A stretch of 26,147 bases of DNA, from assembly GCA_038257015.1 (NCBI GenBank), contig JBBSJS010000008.1, forward strand, positions 1-26,147, read 5' to 3'. Origin of the DNA: UBA920 sp038257015. GTDB lineage: Bacteria; Patescibacteriota; Doudnabacteria; UBA920. Both the position numbers and the translations under genes were made by a program. Shown piece after piece: positions 7,947 through 14,291 of the stretch; within the stretch, counting starts at the first letter, position 1, and every line of letters starts with the position of its first letter. The notes beneath the pieces were generated by a model. That model searched no databases, was not told where the DNA came from, and saw only the letters and a program-made list of their open reading frames with translations.

Positions 7947-8429
7947 TTAAACAATCTTAGGTTTATCACTTTGTTCGACTTGGTTTTGACGGTCCGCAGC
8001 AAGACGTTCTCTAATTTTAAGTTCAAGTGTCTGCCGTTTCTTTTCATCTTCCGCATCTTTTTCTTCCTTTATTTTTTCCAGCTTTTCTATCTCATCTTTA
8101 TGTTCTTCAGAATTTGCAAATATTTTTTCCATTTCCTCTTTCAGTGACTTTTGTGATTGTTCAATCATGTCTAACATTTCCGAGGAATCCTTGAACATGT
8201 CTTTTATGGATTTGTCATATTTAAACTCCTTATCTTTCAAACCTAAAAGCCAACGATCTCTGTCCCCAAACCCGTATTTGTCTATTTTTTCTTTGTATCC
8301 CTTTTCTTCAGAAAATTCTTGCCTCTCATTAATTTCCTGGCTATCGTTAGACTCTCGAAAATTCTCTAGCCTCGTACTTTTATGATAATTGTTAGATGTT
8401 GTAATTATAACATCATTGTTTGCTGTCAA
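7947..8429 (-). CDS. Charged coiled-coil protein, upstream half of a stop-split frame
   Basis: A 160-codon frame from TTG 8429 to TAA 7947-7949. The product is highly charged, with a probable coiled coil over residues ~75-150 (repeated EKLEKIKEEKDAEDEKKR-like heptads) and no membrane segment or known domain. The start is uncertain: no ATG or GTG occurs in the first ~75 codons, the TTG is part of a TTGACA hexamer, and TATAAT lies 14 nt downstream, so this area could be a promoter instead. There is no Shine-Dalgarno site. The frame continues without shift beyond the TAA for another 178 codons. Confidence 0.5.
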   Translation of the reverse strand: MTANNDVIITTSNNYHKSTRLENFRESNDSQEINERQEFSEEKGYKEKIDKYGFGDRDRWLLGLKDKEFKYDKSIKDMFKDSSEMLDMIEQSQKSLKEEMEKIFANSEEHKDEIEKLEKIKEEKDAEDEKKRQTLELKIRERLAADRQNQVEQSDKPKIV

Positions 8430-8542
8430 AAAAACTCAGAATCAATACACTTTATTTATAATTTTAGATATTAAACTAATCATCTTTGTGTCAAAAAAAT
8501 AGAGCACCGCTGCACAGTGATGTTTTAGTCTGGTAGCACTTA

Positions 8543-8617
8543 CCTACCGGCAGACAGACTACTCGGCCGAAGTGTTCACTTCGGCACTCCTCTAATATTT
8601 CCACCTACGGTGGAAAT
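8543..8617 (+). repeat. Dispersed repeat, copy 2, with two hairpins
   Basis: Related to 7275-7332. It contains GCCGAAGT/ACTTCGGC (8566-8573 with 8578-8585, loop GTTC) and, just after, ATTTCCACC/GGTGGAAAT (8597-8605 with 8609-8617, loop TAC). Neither hairpin is followed by a T-run, so neither is a standard terminator. Confidence 0.55.
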
Positions 8618-8656
8618 GAAGGTTGGTCGAAATCTTCTATTCCTCTGTAATCATCA

Positions 8657-8697
8657 CCAAAGAAAAAACCCGAAACAAGTCCGGGTTTTTTCTTTGG
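8657..8697 (-). terminator. Terminator of the tRNA-Glu transcript
   Basis: A perfect 16-bp stem (8657-8672 with 8682-8697) with C-G base and A/T-rich arms. On the - strand the first arm contains the encoded CCA end of the tRNA, so the terminator folds directly on the tRNA 3' end. Confidence 0.8.
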
Positions 8698-8769
8698 TAG
8701 CGCTACGGGGAATCGAACCCCGATTTGACGGATGAAAACCGTCTGTCCTAACCGTTAGACGATAGCGCC
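8695..8769 (-). tRNA. tRNA-Glu (anticodon TTC)
   Basis: The complement folds as a full cloverleaf: acceptor GGCGCTA (complement of 8763-8769) with TAGCGCT, where the first pair is G-T; anticodon stem GACGG/CCGTC around loop TTTTCAT with anticodon TTC; and T arm CGGGG-TTCGATT-CCCCG. Discriminator A and CCA (8695-8697) are encoded. It translates GAA and GAG codons. Confidence 0.97.
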
Positions 8770-8799
8770 TCAAATTATTTTATTTGAAATAACTCTCGA

Positions 8800-8828
8800 A
8801 TTTTACCATATTAATCATAATTTTTCAA
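8800..8828 (-). promoter_or_regulatory. Promoter of tRNA-Glu
   Basis: On the - strand TTGAAA (complement of 8823-8828) and TAAAAT (complement of 8800-8805) are 17 bp apart, and the -10 is preceded by TGG as an extended -10. Transcription would start about 30 nt before the tRNA. Confidence 0.75.
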
Positions 8829-8849
8829 GTCATCAACCTTTCCGAAATA

Positions 8850-8858
8850 TGATATAAT
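8850..8858 (+). promoter_or_regulatory. Extended -10 promoter of the Lys-rich peptide
   Basis: TGATATAAT is an extended -10 element ~32 nt before the ATG at 8891. No clear -35 is seen. It is divergent from the tRNA promoter and ~50 bp from its -10 box. Confidence 0.6.
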
Positions 8859-8890
8859 ACCTTTATATTTACCCATTAACTATCGATTAT

Positions 8891-8959
8891 ATGGCTAAAG
8901 GCAACAACTCTCACAAAAAAGAGAAGAAAAAACCTAAGAAAGATAAAAAGAAGCAATAA
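8891..8959 (+). CDS. 22-residue Lys-rich basic peptide
   Basis: ATG 8891 to TAA 8957-8959 encodes MAKGNNSHKKEKKKPKKDKK plus KQ, with 11 Lys among 22 residues. Very small basic proteins beginning MAKG and rich in Lys are annotated in other bacteria, so this is probably a real gene rather than chance. Support comes from an extended -10 promoter upstream and a terminator at 9015-9045. It has no Shine-Dalgarno site. The role is unknown; nucleic-acid or ribosome contact is a guess from charge only. It is too short for most gene finders. Confidence 0.6.
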   Translation: MAKGNNSHKKEKKKPKKDKKKQ

Positions 8960-9014
8960 TCACTGCTTTTTTTTATTCAAGCCCCCAGCTCTCTATGAAG
9001 TTGCGCCTTTAAAT

Positions 9015-9045
9015 CCTTGCCCTAAAGCAAGGGTTTTTATTTTTG
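9015..9045 (+). terminator. Rho-independent terminator
   Basis: CCTTGC (9015-9020) pairs with GCAAGG (9027-9032), followed by a T-rich tract to 9045. It ends the short transcript of the Lys-rich peptide. Confidence 0.8.
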
Positions 9046-9056
9046 CACCCCAGGTC

Positions 9057-9085
9057 TTGGCAAAACAAGTTTGAAGGACTATAAT
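9057..9085 (+). promoter_or_regulatory. Sigma70 promoter of the antiporter gene
   Basis: TTGGCA (9057-9062) and TATAAT (9080-9085) are exactly 17 bp apart. Start of transcription near 9092 gives a ~40-nt leader containing GGAGG (9111-9115). Confidence 0.85.
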
Positions 9086-9130
9086 TGTATGGTCGTTCAA
9101 AATTAATTCTGGAGGAAAACCAACAAATTT

Positions 9131-10537
9131 ATGCTATCAGTAGCAAGAATCTTTCCGGCACGATTTCGTGTCAAAACCATGATTTACATGGCTTTTATAA
9201 TGCTCGCCTTCGCTCCTGTCGTTAACGCGGCTGGCGGTGGTGGAGATGGTCACAATTTCATCGCAACCTTGTTATGGCTTGCGGTAATGTTAATAGCTGC
9301 CAAGCTGGCCAGCTTGATTGAACGCTTTGGACAATCAGCTGTGTTGGGTGAATTGGCAATCGGTGTGGTCTTGGGAAACCTAGCATTAATCGGTATCAAT
9401 CTGTTTGAGCCAATTAAAGCAGATCCTTACATTCCCTTTCTAGCCGAACTTGGCGTAATTATTCTATTGTTCCAAGTTGGTCTAGAATCGAATATAAGAG
9501 AAATGAAGCAAGTTGGTGCACGTGCCTTTGCAGTAGCAATTATTGGCATAGTAGTACCATTTGCTCTCGGCGCGTGGCTAGTAGGGCCGTTACTCTTGCC
9601 TGATTTATCCACCAATGCCTACCTCTTCTTAGGTGCTGCGATGACTGCGACTTCAGTTGGAATCACCGCTCGAGTCTTTAAGGATTTAGGAAAGTCACAT
9701 TTAATTGAAGCGAAGACCGTTCTTGGTGCCGCTGTAATTGACGATGTAGGTGGTTTGCTTATCTTGGCAGTTCTTTCCGCGCTAGTGACTCTTGGTACAG
9801 TTAGTGCCGGAGCTGTGGGCATCATACTTGGTAAAGCGATATTGTTCCTTGTTGGATCAATCGTTCTTGGACAACTACTCGCACCATACTTAGGAAAGTT
9901 TTTGTCGAAGGTGCATACTGGCGTTGGGATGAAGTTGACCTTGGCTATCGCCTTTGCCTTAGTCTTTGCTGCCATTGCTGGAATGATCGGCTTAGCGCCA
10001 ATTATCGGAGCTTTTGCTGCAGGTCTTGTTCTGGACCCTGTTCACTTTAGTTACTTCAGCAAACCGAAAGCAGCGCAAGATTTTGAAAACCACATGGAAG
10101 GTATGGAAGAGTCTTCCCGTGCAAAGTTTGAAAAGCTTGCTGCTCATCATTCTGAAAAGCACATTGAGGAACTTATCGAACCGCTGGCAATTTTCTTTGT
10201 TCCCTTGTTCTTTGTTTGGACCGGTATGAGCGTGGATTTAAGTACTTTGTTTGAACCACGAATCCTGATCATCGGAGTTGCCTTAAGTGCTGTCGCAGTA
10301 TTCGGTAAATGGGTTGCCGGCCAAGGTTCAGGAAAGATGAATAAGAATACCGTAGGATTCGGTATGGTGCCACGTGGAGAAGTTGGGTTGATTTTTGCTA
10401 CTATAGGAAAATCATTAGGCGTGGTAAATGAAGAAGTATTTTCAGTTATTATCATTATGGTCATTTTGACCACTGTGATTACACCGCCAATCCTCTCTTA
10501 TATATTAAAAGATAAGCCTGGCGAAGCTACGGCTTAA
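9131..10537 (+). CDS. CPA2-family cation/proton antiporter
   Basis: A 468-residue integral membrane antiporter of the monovalent cation:proton antiporter-2 family (NapA/KefB-like), which exchanges Na+ or K+ for H+. The signature ELGVIILLFQVGLESN-type segment is at ~106-121. IDD (203-205, in AAVIDDVGGLL) provides the paired aspartates of electrogenic exchangers, and MVPRGEVGL (412-420) is the conserved C-terminal helix motif. A hydrophobic N-terminus ending VNAAGGG (~15-37) looks like a signal peptide or additional helix. A hydrophilic, His/Glu-rich loop (~305-350) separates the last helices. No RCK/TrkA-N regulatory domain follows. The Shine-Dalgarno GGAGG is 15 nt from the ATG, which is long, so the start is less sure than the gene. 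Confidence 0.93.
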   Translation: MLSVARIFPARFRVKTMIYMAFIMLAFAPVVNAAGGGGDGHNFIATLLWLAVMLIAAKLASLIERFGQSAVLGELAIGVVLGNLALIGINLFEPIKADPYIPFLAELGVIILLFQVGLESNIREMKQVGARAFAVAIIGIVVPFALGAWLVGPLLLPDLSTNAYLFLGAAMTATSVGITARVFKDLGKSHLIEAKTVLGAAVIDDVGGLLILAVLSALVTLGTVSAGAVGIILGKAILFLVGSIVLGQLLAPYLGKFLSKVHTGVGMKLTLAIAFALVFAAIAGMIGLAPIIGAFAAGLVLDPVHFSYFSKPKAAQDFENHMEGMEESSRAKFEKLAAHHSEKHIEELIEPLAIFFVPLFFVWTGMSVDLSTLFEPRILIIGVALSAVAVFGKWVAGQGSGKMNKNTVGFGMVPRGEVGLIFATIGKSLGVVNEEVFSVIIIMVILTTVITPPILSYILKDKPGEATA

Positions 10538-10545
10538 GCAAAACC

Positions 10546-10577
10546 AAACCCCCGGAACAATTTGTCCGGGGGTTTTT
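10546..10577 (+). terminator. Strong Rho-independent terminator
   Basis: Perfect 11-bp GC-rich stem (10546-10556 with 10565-10575, AAACCCCCGGA) followed by T residues, directly after the antiporter gene. Confidence 0.93.
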
Positions 10578-10634
10578 CATATCTTGCCATTTCTGGCATA
10601 ATGAATTTACCTTTACTAATAAGCACAAAACATT

Positions 10635-11150
10635 ATGGAAAAACGTACTCAAACTACTCTTATAGCTATTGCCCTTCTACTTACAACTGCAGTAGTGCTA
10701 TTCTTTGTATCTCAGACACAGGCACCTACTGAACCAGTGACAGATGAAGACCCAGTCGAGCAAGGTCAAAACCAAGAACCGAATGAAGAGCCTCAAGAAC
10801 TTCCAACGACAGAACCAGTTACTTATAAAGATTTGATTCGAGTTGATTCACCTGTAGCTAATTCGGTTATCCAAAGCCCAGTAACTATCTCTGGACAAGC
10901 GCGGGGTAATTGGTTCTTTGAGGCCAGTTTTCCTGTCCAAGTCGTAGATGCCAACGGTACGGTAATCGGTAATGGTATCGCGCAGGCTGACGGAGAATGG
11001 ATGATCACAGAATATGTGCCTTTTCTGGTGAGCGTGACCTTCAGCCAACCTGCCACAGAGTCAGGGGAAATTATTCTTGAGAAGCAAAATGCCTCAGGCC
11101 TCGTAGAGAACGCTGACGAGTTTCGAGTCCCAATCACATTCAGTAATTAA
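10635..11150 (+). CDS. Membrane-anchored Gmad2-type Ig-like domain protein
   Basis: A 171-residue protein with one N-terminal membrane anchor or uncleaved signal (8-26), a Pro/Glu/Gln-rich linker (30-63) and a Gmad2 immunoglobulin-like domain (~64-171). The domain shows the family pattern of a ...V.SP..NSVIQSPVTISGQARGNWFFEASFPV stretch, where only key points are quoted: the SP pair at 72-73, the SGxARGxWFFE block at 86-96 and VxVxDxxG at 102-108. Gmad2 domains occur in spore-germination and other envelope proteins, so it probably acts on the outer face of the membrane. The ATG is the only reasonable start, and there is no strong Shine-Dalgarno site. It is separated from the antiporter by a strong terminator, so it has its own promoter, which I cannot place. 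Confidence 0.8.
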   Translation: MEKRTQTTLIAIALLLTTAVVLFFVSQTQAPTEPVTDEDPVEQGQNQEPNEEPQELPTTEPVTYKDLIRVDSPVANSVIQSPVTISGQARGNWFFEASFPVQVVDANGTVIGNGIAQADGEWMITEYVPFLVSVTFSQPATESGEIILEKQNASGLVENADEFRVPITFSN

Positions 11151-11156
11151 AGACAT

Positions 11157-11194
11157 AAAAAAAACCGCTCTACATTTCAGTGAGCGGTTTTTTT
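11157..11194. terminator. Bidirectional terminator between convergent genes
   Basis: ACCGCTC pairs with GAGCGGT, flanked by eight A residues on the left and T residues on the right (11157-11170 with 11182-11194). It serves the + strand Gmad2 gene and the - strand five-gene unit. Confidence 0.92.
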
Positions 11195-11203
11195 AAATTT
11201 AGG

Positions 11204-11458
11204 TTAGGCAGTTCTTCGCAATGCGCGACCAATGAAGATCACAACGATTGCACCGATAACAGCTACGAATAAGCTGTATAGGTTGAAGCCATCTACTCCC
11301 CCTGCACCGACAAGATTCATTACGAAACCACCGACAATTGCACCGATGATACCTAGGACAATATCCCAGACTACACCTTGACTGTTGTTAGTTTTCATAA
11401 TTACTGAAGCAATCCAACCTGCAATTGCTCCGAAGACAATCCATAATAAGATTCCCAT
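11204..11458 (-). CDS. GlsB/YeaQ/YmgE family stress membrane protein
   Basis: An 84-residue protein of the transglycosylase-associated/GlsB family: three Gly-rich hydrophobic helices (about 3-20, 30-50, 60-78), the GAIAGWIAS start motif (11-19) and a GIIGAIVGGF block. These small proteins are linked to envelope stress and anchoring of Asp23-type proteins in other bacteria. The ATG follows AAGGAA by about 6 nt. It is the last gene of the ArsR-led - strand unit, 45 nt after the preceding gene, and is closed by the terminator at 11157-11194. Confidence 0.93.
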   Translation of the reverse strand: MGILLWIVFGAIAGWIASVIMKTNNSQGVVWDIVLGIIGAIVGGFVMNLVGAGGVDGFNLYSLFVAVIGAIVVIFIGRALRRTA

Positions 11459-11503
11459 ATAAATTTCCTTTCGTTTTAATAAATAATTAGTTATTAATTA
11501 GTT

Positions 11504-11731
11504 TTAGTTTCCAGTATTATCATCTACATTTACATCAACGCTATCAGGAACATTGATTTCGGTAGAATTAGGAGTCGCATCATTACTTGTACCACGCATT
11601 GCCGGTAGTCCATAAATTACGAATAGAGCTACGATAACGATTGCGACAATGATTCCAATGATCATTCCTGCACCGCCGCCATTATTTTCCCCGTTAGAGC
11701 CAGAGCCAGGGTTGTTGATTATAGTTGCCAT
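11504..11731 (-). CDS. Small single-membrane-segment protein (MATIINNP type)
   Basis: A 75-residue protein: N-terminus MATIINNP, Gly/Asn-rich stretch, one hydrophobic segment (~22-44, ending VIYGLP) and an acidic Asn/Asp-rich tail. Comparable small proteins starting MATI(V/I)NNP with one helix and a YGLP end are annotated as hypothetical in other bacteria, from memory and not checked. The ATG follows AAGGAA at ~9 nt. It lies between the acidic protein and the GlsB-like gene and is probably in the same mRNA. The function is unknown; cluster context suggests an envelope role. Confidence 0.8.
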   Translation of the reverse strand: MATIINNPGSGSNGENNGGGAGMIIGIIVAIVIVALFVIYGLPAMRGTSNDATPNSTEINVPDSVDVNVDDNTGN

Positions 11732-11781
11732 AAGTTTATTTCCTTGTGTGAGTTAGTTAGTTTTTATTTTGACGGGAAGAT

Positions 11782-11988
11782 TTACTCATCATCTTCGTCG
11801 CCATCTTCATCATCTTCCTTGTCTTCTGCTTCATTTTCAGAATCCTTGGAATCAGACTCAGTGTCGTCAGCTTTTGAACCTTCCTGTTCTTCGCTAACAT
11901 CTTCGCTGTTGTCAGTAGCTGGAGTAGTATCAACTACTTCCTCTTCAGCGATTTGTTCATCAGTTGTATTGTCATCATCTTGATGCAT
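11782..11988 (-). CDS. Small, extremely acidic protein
   Basis: A 68-residue protein made largely of Asp, Glu, Ser and Thr (for example EDKEDDEDGDEDDE at the end), with no hydrophobic core, so it should be disordered and highly negative. A good Shine-Dalgarno (AAGGAG) sits ~9 nt before the ATG, and both flanking genes are on the same strand, so it is likely real despite its low complexity. The opposite-strand Ser-rich frame is its shadow. It might bind cations or a basic partner, but nothing in the sequence proves this. Confidence 0.72.
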   Translation of the reverse strand: MHQDDDNTTDEQIAEEEVVDTTPATDNSEDVSEEQEGSKADDTESDSKDSENEAEDKEDDEDGDEDDE

Positions 11989-12031
11989 ATATCAATTCTC
12001 CTTATTAATTAATTTTATTATTAAAACCTAC

Positions 12032-12403
12032 TTATTGATCATGTTGTTCAAGCTTTACCGCTGCTTCTGGTGTAGAAACAGTGCGGCTCATCAAGAACAA
12101 TTTAATGATTGCAATAGCGATTAACCATACTACTAGCATAGCTAGTAAGGTGGTCCACTCAAACACTGCACCTTCTACTGCAGTAACGCCAAATACGTTA
12201 AGGAATGGCGCTACAATCGGATAAGTGATTGTGTAAATGAAGTTTGTGAAGCCAGCTTCCGGATTAGCTCCTAAAAGTTTTAAGATAAAACGGAAAGCTA
12301 GCAAAGCTTCTATCACACCCAAGATGTAATAAACAACTTGTGTACTACGATACAACGGCTTGGTTGAAGACGATGTATACGAACTATTATTTAAATCGTT
12401 CAT
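12032..12403 (-). CDS. YggT family membrane protein
   Basis: A 123-residue protein with a YggT domain: a hydrophilic Ser/Thr-rich N-terminus, the motif YYILGVIEALLAFRFILKLL (26-45), GANP (46-49), and a second membrane region (~82-108, WTTLLAMLVVWLIAIA). YggT proteins are small bacterial membrane proteins linked to osmotic shock, cell-division placement or the envelope in various species. The ATG lacks a clear Shine-Dalgarno site; only AAAGAAA is near. It is the second gene of the ArsR-led unit, 34 nt after the regulator. Confidence 0.88.
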   Translation of the reverse strand: MNDLNNSSYTSSSTKPLYRSTQVVYYILGVIEALLAFRFILKLLGANPEAGFTNFIYTITYPIVAPFLNVFGVTAVEGAVFEWTTLLAMLVVWLIAIAIIKLFLMSRTVSTPEAAVKLEQHDQ

Positions 12404-12437
12404 AGTATTTCTTTAATTATTAATTTTCTACTTGCTT

Positions 12438-12743
12438 TCAAAGGTTTTCCTTGATAAGCACTTGAGCTAAGCGATTCTTTGGCCCTAGGAAATAATGGAC
12501 TTTTTGTCCGAGTTTTTCTTTTGCTAGGAGTTTAGCTTGCTCAAGGATTTTGAGATGTTGCGAAGCTAGAGGGATAGAGATTTGGAGAATCGTTGCGATC
12601 TCGGTGACAGTTAAACGTGGATACTTTACCAGAATGGTAAAGATATGGTAACGATTAGTATCAGCCAGGGTTTTAAAAACTTCTCTTTGTGTATCTCCTT
12701 TGATCACTTTGCGCACCTGTAAGATTTTTTTATCAGTAAGCAT
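12438..12743 (-). CDS. ArsR-family winged-helix repressor
   Basis: A 101-residue regulator with an ArsR-type winged helix: REVFKTLADTNRYHIFTIL (about 21-39) then the recognition part TVTEIATILQISIPLASQHL (45-64) and the wing (HYFLGPKN). It has no Cys, so the usual metal-thiol sensing sites are absent, and its signal is unknown. ATG 12743 is preferred over a GTG at 12749, because AGGGG ends ~4-6 nt before this ATG and would be too close to the GTG. It heads a five-gene - strand unit. Inverted TTAAC-rich sites just upstream (12766-12790, 12841-12852) are good candidates for autoregulation. Confidence 0.9.
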   Translation of the reverse strand: MLTDKKILQVRKVIKGDTQREVFKTLADTNRYHIFTILVKYPRLTVTEIATILQISIPLASQHLKILEQAKLLAKEKLGQKVHYFLGPKNRLAQVLIKENL

Positions 12744-12765
12744 ATTCACCCCTTTTATTTAGTTA

Positions 12766-12790
12766 GTTAAATTGTTAAACAACATTTAAC
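12766..12790. promoter_or_regulatory. Putative ArsR operator 1
   Basis: A nested inverted repeat: GTTAAAT (12766-12772) with ATTTAAC (12784-12790), enclosing TTGTT-A-AACAA (12772-12782). It lies ~20 bp before the regulator's start codon, where a repressor could block transcription. A further half-site, AGTTAAAC, is near 12800. Confidence 0.6.
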
Positions 12791-12840
12791 AGCTGCGTAT
12801 TTAGTTAAACGAAGTCTGTGTAGAAATGTTTCATCTTTAT

Positions 12841-12852
12841 TTAACTAGTTAA
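12841..12852. promoter_or_regulatory. Putative ArsR operator 2
   Basis: TTAACTAGTTAA is a perfect 12-bp palindrome sharing the TTAAC half-site with operator 1, about 100 bp upstream of the regulator's start. Confidence 0.5.
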
Positions 12853-12872
12853 TAAAAGGGTTAATTAAGGCT

Positions 12873-13005
12873 AAAAAAAAACCACAGCAGGAGGTAGGGC
12901 TATATTGACTTGAGTTATTGTTTCCTCGACTCCTTTCTGTGATTAGTATTTAAAGTTTCACTCAACTTTGTATTATTACTATAACTGAGAATAATAAGCT
13001 TGTAT
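12873..13005 (-). ncRNA. Candidate small RNA or attenuated leader upstream of the ArsR unit
   Basis: On the - strand a TATAAT (complement of 13012-13017), with TTGTTG 17 bp upstream, could start RNA near 13005. About 65 nt later CACAG-AA-AGGAG (complement of 12930-12941) pairs with CTCCT-G-CTGTG (complement of 12883-12893), followed by nine T residues: a terminator with a ~36-nt apical loop. No ORF with a ribosome-binding site is seen. The product would be ~130 nt. I do not recognise a known RNA family. Confidence 0.45.
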
Positions 13006-13019
13006 ACAGCAATTATACT

Positions 13020-14225
13020 TTACTCAATCACTAACAACAAACTTTTTAAATAATCCCCTTCCGGATAAAACAAACTAACTGGATGATCCGCTGCTAGCAC
13101 ATGATAGCTTAGAATTTTCACATTCTTTTTTGCATCCTTCGCGGCCTGAAAAATAATTGTCTGAAATAAATTTTTGTCGATATGGGCAGAACAAGAGCTG
13201 GTTAATAATAATCCACCTGACGGCAAAGCTTCCATTGCTGCTCTGTTAATCTCTCGATAACCACGACTAGCATTTTTTATATCGCTGGAGCGTTTCGCAA
13301 AAGCTGGTGGATCAAGAATTATAAAATCGTACTCTGATTGTTTGTCAGCAGCTCTCTGATGACGGAAGTATTCTAAAACATCACCGGTGATGCATTGATT
13401 TTTTTCAGATGAATATCCATTGAGTTCCAAATTGGTTTTTGTTCCCTGTGTAGCATTCTCGGAAATATCAATCGAGTCCACGCGTTTTGCTCCGCCCGCT
13501 AAAGCGTAAATACTAAATCCGCCTGTGTAAGCAAAACAGTTCAATAAAGTTTTATTCAACGCATAGGATTTTACCAGAGCTCGCATCTCACGTTGGTCCA
13601 AGAAGAAACCAGTTTTTTGCATACCAGAAAATTGCACACTAAACTTCAAACTGTGCTCTTCTATAATTACAGGCTCAGCATCTTGCCCATAAATCCAACC
13701 TTCAAAGTCTGACAAACCTTCTTTGCGTCGAGTTGGTGAGGCAGATTTTTCGTAAATAGCTTTAGGCTTCAACTTATCCTGCAAATATTCCACAATAACC
13801 GATTTACGTTGGTCCATACCCAAAGTATTAAACTGTAAAACCAGTACTTGATCATACTTATCTACAATTAATCCTGGCAGGAAGTCGGCCTCACCATTTA
13901 CTAACCGGTAGCCATTTGTACCTGGCAAAGGCAGGCCACTTCTAAATTCTATTGCTTTTGCTAAATTCTCAATTATTATCCCTTCGGGGTTCTCGTGCTC
14001 TATAAATGCCACCATCCGTCCTGAAATAGATTGGCCTAAATAAAAATATCCGTAGCCTAAAAACTTTTCATTGCTATCTAATACAGTAATAATTTTTCCA
14101 TTTTCATAATCTTCTGGAGACGAAGAAATCGCTCCCATAAAAACCCACGGATGTTTATTACGAACATGAGCATCCCGCTTAGGTTTTAGAACAATGGAAT
14201 TTTGAGCTGAAAATAATGTCTTCAT
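13020..14225 (-). CDS. rlmI: 23S rRNA m5C methyltransferase, RlmI-like (PUA + SAM methyltransferase)
   Basis: A 401-residue class I SAM-dependent RNA methyltransferase. The N-terminal ~90 residues (VLKPKRDAHVRNKHPWVF, 12-29) are a PUA RNA-binding domain. The rest holds KTGFFLDQR (204-212), the SAM loop CFAYTGGFS (230-238), LDPPAFAK (304-311) and TSSCSAH (342-348), the last carrying the catalytic cysteine expected in RlmI-type m5C enzymes. Length matches RlmI (~396). In Escherichia coli this enzyme makes m5C1962 of 23S rRNA; the same target is inferred here. The ATG is supported by TATAAT exactly 6 nt upstream with no Shine-Dalgarno site. It is divergent from tsaD, with 72 bp between the two start codons. 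Confidence 0.9.
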   Translation of the reverse strand: MKTLFSAQNSIVLKPKRDAHVRNKHPWVFMGAISSSPEDYENGKIITVLDSNEKFLGYGYFYLGQSISGRMVAFIEHENPEGIIIENLAKAIEFRSGLPLPGTNGYRLVNGEADFLPGLIVDKYDQVLVLQFNTLGMDQRKSVIVEYLQDKLKPKAIYEKSASPTRRKEGLSDFEGWIYGQDAEPVIIEEHSLKFSVQFSGMQKTGFFLDQREMRALVKSYALNKTLLNCFAYTGGFSIYALAGGAKRVDSIDISENATQGTKTNLELNGYSSEKNQCITGDVLEYFRHQRAADKQSEYDFIILDPPAFAKRSSDIKNASRGYREINRAAMEALPSGGLLLTSSCSAHIDKNLFQTIIFQAAKDAKKNVKILSYHVLAADHPVSLFYPEGDYLKSLLLVIE

Positions 14226-14231
14226 GAAGAT

Positions 14232-14237
14232 ATTATA
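14232..14237 (-). promoter_or_regulatory. Leaderless -10 box of the rlmI-like gene
   Basis: TATAAT on the - strand, 6-nt spacer ATCTTC, then ATG. The -35 is weak. Confidence 0.7.
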
Positions 14238-14261
14238 ACCTTAATAACAAATTTCTGAAAC

Positions 14262-14291
14262 TTGCTAAAGCACTATTCAACCAAGTATAAT
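14262..14291 (+). promoter_or_regulatory. Leaderless promoter of tsaD
   Basis: TTGCTA (14262-14267), 18 bp, TATAAT (14286-14291), spacer GCTCTT, then ATG 14298. This decides the tsaD start: an in-frame ATG at 14262 would lie upstream of the -10 box. Confidence 0.75.

Noticed and set aside
8424..8429. TTGACA with TATAAT 14 bp downstream as a standard promoter
   Set aside because: The spacing is too short for sigma70. It remains possible that one hexamer acts with another partner, so only the uncertain ORF start is noted.
9619..10473. - strand frames opposite the antiporter
   Set aside because: They are composition shadows of the hydrophobic + strand gene, with no start signals and no domain.
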